This document shows positions 24,701 to 35,600 of a stretch of 64,000 nt of DNA, piece after piece. This DNA comes from Montifringilla adamsi (lineage: Eukaryota > Chordata > Aves > Passeriformes > Passeridae). Numbering within the stretch: the first letter of the stretch is position 1; the number at the start of each line of letters is the position of its first letter. A program made the translations under genes and the position numbers. The notes below the pieces were generated by a model, which had not been told where the DNA came from, made no database searches, and saw only the letters and a program-made list of their open reading frames with translations. Location: contig JAGGNK010007448.1 of NCBI GenBank assembly GCA_017590115.1, positions 7,356,815 through 7,420,814 on the forward strand, given 5' to 3'.

Positions 24701-26180
24701 GTCATCAAACCAGATGTCAGCCCTGGGAAGAACAGATTTAATTACATTTAACAGTCTCAAAGCAATCTGATGTCTGTTGTACAAAAAGTATGTTTAGTTT
24801 TTAAACCAAGAGATAAACCCTGTGAAAATTAAGTCTGTGACTATCACCTCTGCAGGTTTTTTGCTGTGTCTGAGGAGTTGGGGCAAAATGTTCCTTATTT
24901 CTTTCAGAATTTAGTCTGGAAAAGTGCAGCTGTTTGGAATGTACCTCTGTGTGCTCCTCCCAAAATAAATGTTCACATCCAGAGCTGCTGCCTGAAATAC
25001 TCACTCCTTGGGCTGCTGCTCCACGTGTTCCTCAGCTTTCCTCCTCTTATGTTTCAGCTCATCCTTCTCCTTCACAACAATGCCATTTTTCTTCTTTTCT
25101 TTGCAGCCTTTCCCATTGCTTTTGGTGCCATTTAAGTTCTTATTTGCTGTAACCCCCTTGGATTCTGGCTTGGCCAGAGGAGGACTGGCTTTAGCAGCAC
25201 CACTGTCCATTTTATTTGTGGATTTGGCCTTTACCACATTCCCATTCCCATTGACTGCTGGGACTTCTGGGCTTTTGGCTGCTTTGAGTGGCTGCTTCTT
25301 TGTGGTGTCTGCTTGATCCGTGGAAATGGGCTTCTTGGAGTTATTTGCCTTTTGTTTCAGCAGCTAAAATGACATTAAAAAGAAAAAAAGAAAAAGATAG
25401 AAAGATAAAGGAAAAGAGCCTGGAAAAGAGAAGGCTTTAGAGTGACTTAATAGTGTCCTCCCAGTACCTAAAAGGAGCCTTCAGGAAAGGGGGAGAGGGA
25501 TTATTCACGAGAGCCTGGAGTGCCAGGAGAAAGGGAATGACATCAAGCAGTGTTAGGTGGATTTTGGGAAGAAATTGTTCCCTGTGAGGGTGGGAGATAA
25601 AGGAAAAGAGCCTGGAAAAGAGAAGGCTTTAGAGTGACTTAATAGTGTCCTCCCAGTACCTAAAAGGAGCCTTCAGGAAAGGGGGAGAGGGATTATTCAC
25701 GAGAGCCTGGAGTGCCAGGAGAAAGGGAATGACATCAAGCAGTGTTAGATGGATTTTGGGAAGAAATTCTTCCCTGTGAGGGTGGGCAGGCCCTGGCACA
25801 GGGTGCCCAGAGCAGCTGAGGCTGTCCCTGGATCCCTGGCAGTGCCCACGGCCGGGCTGGCCGGGCTTTGCTGGGACAGTGCGAGGTGTCCCTGCCGCCG
25901 CGGAGCTGCATTCCGGCCCTGCCAGCACGGCCCCGCTGCTTCCCCGTCCCAGCTCCCCGGGGCTGTCCCCACCGCATCCCCCGGTGCCCCTCACCTCCTG
26001 CAGCGCCTTCCAGTTGGAGGAGAACTCCTGCGGGTTGCGGGGGGGACCCACAGCCGCCATGCCGGGCGCGGCCGCCGCTTTCCCGAGGACCTTCCTCTTC
26101 TTCCTCCTCTTCTTGCTCTTCCCGCGGGCCGCGCCGCTCGGCCCCGCCGCCTGCGGCTCCGCAGGGCTCTGCTTGGCCAT
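21770..26180 (-). CDS. REXO4: REXO4, RNA exonuclease 4 homologue
   Basis: Eight exons in transcript order (25995-26180, 25005-25363, 24570-24722, 23655-23848, 23109-23197, 22811-22885, 22475-22549, 21770-21865) join in phase to 1227 bp, 408 aa (human about 422). REXO4 is a nucleolar DEDDh-family 3'-5' exonuclease linked to rRNA processing. The N terminus is a basic, lysine-rich region with a nuclear-localisation-like [10 protein letters not shown]. The exonuclease domain starts near residue 234. All catalytic positions are visible: Exo I MDCEMVG (D241, E243), Exo [13 protein letters not shown] (D325) and Exo [17 protein letters not shown] (H375, D380), so the enzyme should be active. The start is the first ATG on the minus strand, MAKQSP, inside a CpG island shared with ADAMTS13. 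The gene converges with STKLD1; its stop lies about 350 bp from the STKLD1 poly(A) signal. No breaks are seen. Confidence 0.95.
23320..23478. repeat. Tandem duplication, about 80 bp x2, REXO4 intron 4
   Basis: Two copies, each starting AGAGAATTC(C/T)ATAAAGAGCA and ending with a TTAATTCCTTCAA motif, at about 23320-23397 and 23398-23478, with about 10% divergence. Confidence 0.85.
24000..24540. other. AT-rich block in REXO4 intron 3, unidentified
   Basis: About 540 bp rich in A and T (for example TTTATAACATTGTAATCTAA) and sharply different from the GC-balanced flanks. It has no coding potential. It could be a retroelement piece such as a solo LTR, but I cannot identify ends or a target-site duplication. 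Confidence 0.4.
25404..25786. repeat. 191-bp tandem duplication, REXO4 intron 1
   Basis: Copies start at 25404 and 25595 with GATAAAGGAAAAGAGCCTGG and run nearly identically through CAGTACCTAAAAGGAGCCTT to GGATTTTGGGAAGAAATT. The second copy continues into a fuller CR1 tail. Very low divergence implies recent origin. Confidence 0.92.
25742..25905 (+). mobile_element. CR1 LINE fragment
   Basis: Plus orientation: GGCCCTGGCACAGGGTGCCC, GGATCCCTGGCAGTGCCCAC, then GACAGTGCGAGGTGTCCCTG. The start of the same element is copied in the duplication at 25550-25593. Confidence 0.85.
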
Positions 26181-26658
26181 GCGGGGGTCAGCGGGGTGGG
26201 ACCGGGACTAAGACCGGGATCGGGATCGGGATCAGGGGGCAGCGAGTCCCAACCGGGACGGCGCTACTGCAGGGGGACCGGCACAGCGCCGCACCGCCCC
26301 GGCGGGGCACGCCGGCCCGCGCTTGGGTTCCGGGGTGGAGGGGGCGGTTCCATGGTTCCGGGCCTGGGGGTCGCGGGGTGACCCCCACCCCACACGGGTG
26401 TGTCCCCAGGGCCACACGGCCCCCGAGCCGCCCCTTGGCCCGCGGGGCTGGCGCACAAGCTGGAGAAGCCGCGGCCATTGCGCAAGGGCGGCCGCGCTCC
26501 AGCTGCCGGCGCGGCCGCGTCCCCCTCGGGCCCGCTCGGAGCGTGTTTGCTCAGAGGCTGTTTGCTCAAAGGCTGCTTTTGCTCTTCCCTTCCGCTCCAC
26601 GTGATGCTTTGGGCCGAAAGCTCTCGGTGCTCGGCTCGGAGAGCTCGGCTCGTCCGGC
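26181..26658. promoter_or_regulatory. CpG-island bidirectional promoter, REXO4/ADAMTS13
   Basis: The two ATGs are separated by 478 bp of GC-rich, CpG-dense DNA in head-to-head orientation. It contains a short GGGATC array (26216-26234) and CGCGGCCATTGCGCAAG at 26470-26486. No TATA box is obvious. The island continues into both first exons (about 25870-26760). Shared promoter function is inferred from layout. Confidence 0.75.
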
Positions 26659-29600
26659 ATGACCGTCAGCTTGGCGCTGCGGGCGCTCGCCGTGCTCCCG
26701 CTGGGGCTGTGCTGGCTCCCTGAGGTGAGTCTGACCTCGCACCGGCCCTTCCAGGAACGCTGCCGGCCTTCTAAGAAAAGCCAAAAAAAATTTAAAAAAA
26801 AGAAAAAAGAAGAGGAGACGACGCGGTTCTAAGCCAAACTCCGTCCGAGGTCGCTAATCAGGAAGATAAAGCTGTTCTCTCCCTCGTGCAGCCCGGCGGA
26901 GCGAAGCCGTGAGGGTTTGGCACTGGGGCGGCTGGGCTGTTGGCTGGCGTTCCTTCCAGCTCGGCTCCAGCGAAGGGAGAGCCTCCTGTCCATTTGGTTT
27001 TGCTCTTCTTCTTCTTCTTGCAGAAATTCCTGGGCGCTTTGGATGCGGGAGATGTTCTGTCTTACTTTGGAACCAGCTCAGTGGCTGATGGTACGCAGGG
27101 CTCAGTGTCCCTCGGTTTAGAGCACACCTGGCCGCTGCTTTCTCACCCTGTGTGGCTGACAGGGCAGAGAACACTGATTAACAACCCCTGATTAACAGCC
27201 CCTGATTAACAACCCCTGAAATGACCAGCATTTGGTGTTTCTGAGTCCCAGTGCAAGCGAGACAATGTGGTTTCAGTGTGAGTGGATGGAGGGATGTGTC
27301 AGAGCTTCAGATCTGCTCAAGGAAATGTGCTCAACCTCTTTGCACATTTCTGCTCAGTCCCCATTCTCTGTATTGGTGGTTTTCTTCTGATAAAAGCTTT
27401 AGACTAAGGGTAACTTTAAATACTTGTTAATTATTATGATTAATAAATGCACAAAGAGATTTGAATTCTGGGTCTGGACTGATGATAACTCAGAATAAAG
27501 CTGTTTTGAAGTCTCACATCCCTAATGGAAGGGTGTTGTCTTCTTGTGAGTTCACCTAGTGCTCATCCCAGTGTCTTTGTCTGCATTGTGATAATTCCCA
27601 CTCAGTAATAATTAAAATCTGCAGGAACAAAACTGTCTCAGCCTTTTTTAGATGGACTGTTCTCCTTATTGGGAGAGCAAAAGCTGTAATAAATTCGATG
27701 TCAGTTTCTGTTGTGTGTTCCCAGTCAGATTATCCTCACTTTGGAATGCACAAAAGCACAGAAATTCTCTGGCTGTTGGCACCATGACCCCAAGATGCCA
27801 CAGTTGTCCTTTGTAGGGAATTTTTCCTGGGAAATAGGCCTTACATTGGGTTTTTGTGTATCAGCCTTTCTCATAACTGCTCCCCTTGTTCTGGTCTTGT
27901 TTCATTTCTTTCAGTACCTGAGTTTGTTGTGGCTGAGCCAGCTTGCCCTTGTCAAGAAGAACATTTTGGGCTGAGGCCCTGTCGGGTCCAGCACTGCTCC
28001 ATCCAGGCCTGGGGGCAGCTCTATGCCTTTGAATTCCTCGAGGACCATGCCCTCCTGTCCTCCTCCTTTGTGAGCAGCCAGGTGGTGAACTCTTCCTTTA
28101 TTTTACTGAAGAGATTCCCAGGGAGCTGCTTTGCAGGTGGAAAATCCCTGCAGCCTCCTGGGGCCAGGAGCAGAGTCACTTACTGTGAAGGGCAGCTGGT
28201 GAGTATGAGCAGGAACAGCCTCTGGGGTGGCAGCTTCCTGCACCAAACTGTGTGAACCACCCACTGAATAAATCCTTGCCATCCCCATGGATAGCAAACA
28301 TCTTTGGAGTAACTCAGAGGTGGAATTTTATCTGCTTCAGCGAGGAGTGGTCACCGTGGGTGAGGAGAAGATTCACATCAGGCCAGTCAGGAGCAAAGAT
28401 GTGGCTCTGCTGAAGGACCTCGGCTTCTCCAGCCCCCACATCCTCTTCAAAAGTGCTGCAGGAGAGGCAAAACCAGCCAGAGGTAACAGCCCTGCTGGAA
28501 AAGCTGTCTCCTGGAGCATTGCTTCCATGAGCTCAGAGGAAAAATTGGTGTTTACAAATACAGGAGTAGACCTGAAAAGGTTCCTCACCTCGCTGAGGTG
28601 TGCCCAGCGTGTCTGATATGGCTGGTTGCTATTTTGATAGCACAGGTGTGCTGCTAAAGCTGCTGCCAGGTGAAAGACACCACCAGAAGTGGGAAAGCAA
28701 GGAGGAGTGGACTTGCAGCTGAGTTATTGCAGCCTTTGGGGAGAGGGAGTGGAGCTGTAGGACCTTTTATGGTGCATTTGAACCTCCTGGTGTCCCTCTG
28801 TGCTGTCCAGCAGGGTGGGCTCCTCCTCGCCTGCACAAGAGGGCTGAGGCAGCTGTCAAACACCTGGAGCTGATGGTGGTGGCAGGGCCAGATGTTTACT
28901 TGTACCACAAAGAGGACACGGAGCGTTACGTCCTGGCCAACCTGAACATTGTGAGTGCCTCTGGGCTTGGGGTCCTGTGCCCCAGGCAGGACCTCAGGGT
29001 GGCTGGGGTCACCTGTCCCTGGTACAGAGCACATGTGCAGGGCATTCCTCTGTGCTTCCCTGAGCATGAAATCCCCCAAATTCCCTTGTACAAGGAGTAA
29101 AAGAAGATCTTAGAGGATTTAAAACCCACATAGAAAATGTAGCTCTTCATTTCATTACTCATGTTACAACACAGGTAGAGTTTTCTCACCCTGTTGCTTT
29201 CAGTGGGATTGAGCTAAATCCACTGAATCAGTCTTATATTTTACATTTCACTGTTTTATTTCTATTGCAGAATTTTCATTTCTCTTTTTGCTATTATTAA
29301 GAATTTTTCTGTGTGTGTACTGCAGAAAAGCCTGTAGCATTCACTCTACCCTATGAAACTTTTCATGCAGATTCTTCTCTCTGCTTCAGAGTATCTGACA
29401 GATCCAACCACTTCTCAACTCTTGACAGATTTATTCACATTTGTAGTGCATATGTTAGTGTTGTAGTTACCTTTGTAATGAGTGCAGCCCAGTTTTTGGG
29501 AACAGGGAGTGGGAGTCCACAAGGCCCCTTGTTTTTTGAATCCTTTCTTTCTCTTCTCAGGGAGCAGAGCTGCTCAGAGATGCCTCACTGGGGGCTCATT

Positions 29601-32600
29601 TCAGAGTTCACCTCATGCAGATGCTGGTTTTGAGAGAGCCAGAGGTAAGGGGAGGGCTGTGTTTGAGGCTTGCCTGAGCTCCAGGCTGTTTGGAACGTGC
29701 CAACGTGTGCCTTCCCTGCAGGCAGAGGTGAACATCACCACCAACATCACCTCCTCCCTCATCAGTGTCTGTGAGTGGAGCAAGAAGGTGAATCCCCAGA
29801 ACGACTCTGACCCCCAGCACGCTGACATTGTCCTCTACATCACCAGGTGCTGAGCTCCCTGCCCTGGGAGGGACTGGGAAATAGGATTAGGTTGTTTTAT
29901 TCAGTTCTGCTTGTCTGAGGATGTTTGGATTTTTTAATGTGGAATCATCATAAAATTTGAGCAGTGGGCTCAAAAGAAATGTCAAAATGTCTTTGTGTCA
30001 AAAGAAATGTTAGATAGCTGGCAAGGCTCAGATAAATTCAGCTGGATGTCTAGACCTGGCTCTTTTAGCTGTGGGGGGTTCTTTCCTCTTTCCTCTTTAG
30101 GTTTGACCTGGAGTTGCCTGATGGGAACAAGGAGCTTCGTGGAGTGACTCAGTTAGGGGGAGTCTGCTCCTCCTTCTGGAGCTGTGTCATTACCCAGGAC
30201 ACTGGCTTTGACCTTGGAGTCACCATAGCCCATGAGATTGGGCACAGGTCAGTAGGAAACTGCCAGAGCAGCCCAGCAGGTTTTATTCAGGTAAAAACAT
30301 CCTCCAGTTTAAGGAAAGAAATCAAAGGACCTCTTGACATAAAAGGGAATTCCCCATGGATTATTCTAACCCTTTTGGTCATCATCATGGATTATTTTGG
30401 AAAGAGTTCCTTGCATTTCTTGCATTCCTGCATGTCCTGTGACAATTAGAAGCTGCAAAGAGGAGAGAAACTCTTTGTGACAACAGAAGAAGGAAGGGCT
30501 GCAGAGGGAGCTCAGTCCTTGCTTAGAGAAGGGAGGCTCCAGCCTCTGGGTTTCCTCTTCTCAGGGCTCTGTGCTGCTTCTTTACAGCCTTGGCATTGCC
30601 CACGATGGAGAGGGGAATGTATGCAGCAGCAGTGGTTACATCATGGGCTCAGCAGGAAACCACAACAGCATCGACCTCACCTGGTCTCCGTGCAGTCGGG
30701 AGCAGTTCCTGGCTCTTGTCAGGTAAGGGAATGGTTGAGTTCTTCAGCTCCCTGTGCTGGGAGCTTAGGAGAGAAAAACTCAAAGAATAAAAAAGTTTCT
30801 TGAAAAACGAGGAACAGTGAAAAGCTTGGGGTTTGTTTATTTCTTAGCACTTGTTGCTGAGGTTAAACCCAGTTTTTGCTTCACGTAGCTGGAAGTGGCT
30901 TTGGTTGGTGCCTGACGTGCCTGGGCTGGGTTGGATTTCTCAGACACTGGCTCAGCCTGCACATTTTATTTACAACATCAGAGCATCCAGGCACTGCAGG
31001 CTGTGCTGGCTGGGTGCAGGACAGGAATGGGATAGAACTCCAGCAGCAGGGAACTGTGAGAATCTCCAGGCAGCTGCTGCAACTAAATCCATCCCAGCCC
31101 ACAGCGAGCATGTGTTGTCTGGGAAAGCAGCAGCCAACTCCCAGAGTGAAACTCAGCACAAGTCTGCAAACATGTCCTTGTCCTCACTACCCACAGCTGG
31201 GAAAGTGTTATTCCTCATGTTTCTATCAGTACAGGCCAAACAAGCTGCTTGAATGACCTGCCGGACATGGACGGCAGCATCCCGGGGTGGAAGCCTGGCT
31301 TGTACTATGGAGCAGATGAGCAGTGTAAAATTGCCTTTGGGAGTGTGGCCACAGCTTGCACCTTTGCTGACACCAATGTTGTAGGTAGAAAGTTTGTTTG
31401 TCTTGCTAAGGGCAGCTGGGAAATGTTCAGGAGCCAAAATTCGGAAGAACTAGCTGGCAGCATTTTTATTCTGAAGGGATCGAAGGTGCTTTTCTACCAC
31501 AGATTTCTTGGCAAAGCTTTCAGAATGTTTCCCTTCTCTTCATCACCTCCTTCCTCCACGTAAATCTCCTGTAAGGTTTACACAGTTGGGTGCTGTTGTG
31601 CACAGCTGGCAGTGCTGGGTGCACCCACTCAGAGTCCTGCCTTGGGGAATTTTTGTTCACTGGATTCCTCCAGCTTCCCTGCCATGGCTCAAATCCCTTT
31701 GTCTGGGAAGCACAGCATGTTTAATAGCTGCCATCTGGACATGTTTTGTTAATGAGGAAACACTAAGGTGGGTGAAACTTTAATTGCTTCAGTTGATCAT
31801 CTTCCAGCATTACAGCTGGTGATCACTATAGTGAGGATCTTTTGACTTGCCCACAGCTTTTGCCTAATAGCAGGAAAAATGAAGGAATTTGCATTGTTGG
31901 GTGTCAAGGAGAAAACCTGGGACTTGCCCTCTTTAGACTTTTGCTTCTGTGTTGTTGAGCCTGACTGCCTGAACTCCCTGATTTTCTTGTCACACCAGGA
32001 CATGTGTAAAGTTCTCTCATGCCATGTACAGCCAGCAGACAAATCCAGCTGTACTCGGCTTCTGGTGCCCCTCCTGGATGGAACTGAGTGTGGGATCAAC
32101 AAGGTAAGGAGGCTCCCACCAGGACTGGGTGTGGGGGCTGTGGGGCTCAGGCAGCAGAGCTCTGTCAGTGTCTGAAAGGTAGCTGGCACTCACTGCCCCT
32201 TGGCCAGGGAGCTGAAACCAGTCCTTAACTGGTACCATTATGTCCTGATCTTGGTCTTTCCACCTTGTCTTTTTCTCTGGAGTTGCTTTGCAGTTCTATA
32301 GCCTGATATCTGAGCCCTCCTTCTACTTGAAATGACCTGTATGCTCTTTGCTTTGACCCCAGCCTCACGTTAGACCCTAATTAGGAAGGGGACTCTTCAA
32401 CCTCGTGTCAGAAGGTGCCTCATTCACCTTGGGACTCTCTGTTACTGACCTCCCAAAGACAGGGACTTGTGCCAACTTTTCAGATCCCAGCCCTGCTGCG
32501 TTCACTGCTGCCAGCTCTGTGTGTTCTTGTTCCTAGTGGTGCTCCAAGGGTCAGTGCAGCTCTCTGGAGGAACTGAACCCCATGGCTGTGGTCCATGGGC

Positions 32601-35600
32601 ACTGGTCTGCCTGGAGCCCCCTGTCCCCCTGCTCCCGCAGCTGCGGCGGAGGGGTGGTGCTGAGGCAGCGCTTCTGTAACAACCCCAGGTGAGATGTGGG
32701 CACCTGCCTGTGCTCAGGGCCTCAGGGATGAGTCTTCCTCTTTGCTTGGGACAAACCTGCCTCTGTTGAGGAATTCTGTCATTTCCAGGCCTGCTTTTGG
32801 GGGGCAGGAGTGCCACGGTGCCAGCATGCAAGCAGAGATGTGCAATACGCAGGTAATGGAGCTCAGCAGCATCTGAACTTCTGTCTCACTGTAGGGTCCT
32901 TTGAGGGATGGGTGTTTTGTGACTGTCCTTCCCACAGCTGACTGCTCTGGTAAAGATCTGGTGTACAGCCTCCATCTGTCTGACAGCAGGAGAGGTATTT
33001 GTGCCATGGAAGGCAGCAGGATTATTTAATAGCATTATTCACATGTAATGAAGCATTTTCTCTATGCCCCATAGCAGGACAGATGCTGAGAAAATAGTGA
33101 CTCACAATGATGGTTTTCTTCAGATGGGCTTTCTTGTATTGTTCCCGTTTTCCTTATCTATTTCTTTTGTATAAATTGCAAAGATATCAGCTTCCAAGCA
33201 CAATTCTCTGCATATCCTGCAGCCTTCCTTTAAAGTGGTTTTCTTTCTTTGCAGTTGTTTGGGTGTTTCAATCACCAGGCACTGCATTTTGCCTTTAGCT
33301 AGAGCGTTGAATGTCAGTGCTCAGTCACTTTCTTTCCTTACACAATTATCTCTCTGGGATCCAGGCCTGTCTGATCACCCAGCAGGACTTCATGGCTGAA
33401 CAGTGTGCAGCAACAAATTTAAAGCCACTGTACCTTGATGTAGAAGCACCATCCTTTTATACCTGGACTTCTGCTGTTGGCTTTGCCAAAGGTAAGGAAC
33501 ATCTGGAACCCCAGTTTGTGCTCATGGACCTCTGTACTTTGGAATGAAAAGGCTGTTTCACTGTGTGGTTTAGTTTTCACATGAAACCTGGGTGCTTTTT
33601 GAGAGATCATAGAATCCCAGAATGGTATGGGTTGGAAGGGACCTTAAAACTCAATCCACCATGGCAGGGACACCTTCCACTATCCCAGGTTGCTCCAAGC
33701 CCTGTCCAGCCTGGCTTTGGACACTTCCAGGGATGGGAGTCCACAACCTCTCTGGGTTTTTTCCCATTGCTTGATGAGCAGCCACGTGCCTTCCTGAAAG
33801 AATAACTCCTTCCTTGTGCCTGCCTGCTCCAGGGGACCTGCTGTGCAAGCACATGTGCAGGGCTGTGGGCAAGGAATTCATGGTGAGCCGTGGGGACAAT
33901 TTCCTGGATGGAACCAGGTGTGAGCAGGATGACACAGAGCACCACGGGGATCTCCATCTGTGTGTCATGGGGAGATGCAGAGTAAGTGACTGGGGAGTCC
34001 AGGTGAGCCCCTGGCAGGTGATCTGCACCACAGGACTCAGGGGAAATCCTGCTAGGAAAAAACAAAATGTCCCAAACAACAGAGCGAGCTCTTCTCAGAA
34101 GAGAGTTTTCTTCTTGGTGTGTTGGATGGAATCCAAAAATCTACTGTTCTGTCTGTGCATCCAATGCCCTCTAGATGAGACATTCTGCTAATTATGCAGT
34201 AAACACACAGGGTTATTCATCCCTAATCCAAGAAGCAATTGGTTTATGTGTTGGTGGAGGAGACATCATTAGCTGCTCAGCTTGCCTGCTGTAATTAGCC
34301 CCATAAAATGCTGACTGTCTTGGAGGGAAGTTCCATGGCTTGAATCACTGAGTCAGTGGCAAGATAAGGAGCAAAACCTGGGCATCACAAGTTGACAAAT
34401 TGATTTTTGGAGTATTGCTGATCAAAACTGCAGTCTAGCTTGTGGAGTTTTTTCCTGGATTGGACCTGAGGAAGGCATTCTTTCCTGATGACCTTGGACA
34501 CAACTCCCCCGCGCCGTCTGCATTTTAGGAACTGCTCAGTGCTGACCCGGCTGGATGTTTTCTGTTGTTTCTTTACATTCCCAGAATACTCCTTGTAAAT
34601 TTTATGTTTTTCTCATTATCCTCGTGCTCACCATGTTTTGTGAAGTGTTTCCCCCCTTGAACAGCAGAGGGTGTAGGTACAACCTGTTCTGATTTTGGCT
34701 CTTTCATTGGCAGCAGTGATAAATATGCATGTTATGGCAGCTTCCAAGGCCTGGGATCAGTGGCTGCAGCATAAATTCAGCAGTTGCACATGTTTTGCTG
34801 TTAAGCCTGCTGAGATCCTCCTGTAGCTTTGTGTAAATTAGTCTTGTTCGTGGGAATGGGGATAGAATCTCTCTTCTGAGTTCCATGGCACTGAAGTGAT
34901 GTGAGCTAGGTTTGGCTTTGGAGTCAGGGGAGCTAAAGATTCCTTTAGAACCTGCCATTCATGTTTACTGTCCTCTTGGGCTTTTGTTTTTTCCTCACTT
35001 CCTCCCTCCCTCCAGAAAGAGTTCACAGAAGAGAGCACAGAGCTTTGGGTTTAGGTCACAGGAGAGATTTTTTGGGCTGCTTCTTATGGGAAAGAAAATG
35101 TCACAGTTACTGACAATTGTGCTCTCAGCTAAGACCTCCCAGTCCCTGGCTTTGCACGCTGCTGCCCTGTGGCAGCTCTCGGTACAAACACAACTTTTCC
35201 TTTGTTGTCTTCCTAAATCCAGATTCCAAAGGGAAAGGGCAGTTTCAGGAACTCAGCAATGTTGCTTTTGCTCTCATGTTTTCTCAGAGCAGGCCAGGCT
35301 GACAGGCTCTCCCCTCTGCTCCCCTCAGGCATTTGGGTGTGATGGCCAGATGGGCTCCAGGAAGGCCATGGATCCCTGCAAGGTCTGTGGGGGTGATAAC
35401 TCCACCTGCACCAAAGTGAGTGGATCCTACACAGAAGGGAAAGCTGAAGGTGTGTAGTCCTCCCCCTCAGGCTCTGTTTGTGTGCAGTGTTCCAAGTCTT
35501 CTTCCTTCTCCCTTCTGCTTCTGCTTGGTTTTATTTTATGGAGGGTATGGAGATGAATTTTGGGAGGTGGGCAGAATGCCTTTTTTTGGTCATAATTCTC

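Noticed and set aside
25868..26662. 264-codon open frame over the REXO4/ADAMTS13 promoter
   Set aside because: GC-rich DNA with few stops; open frames overlap on both strands and the peptide (Pro/Arg/Ala-rich) fits no family. It covers REXO4 exon 1 on the opposite strand.
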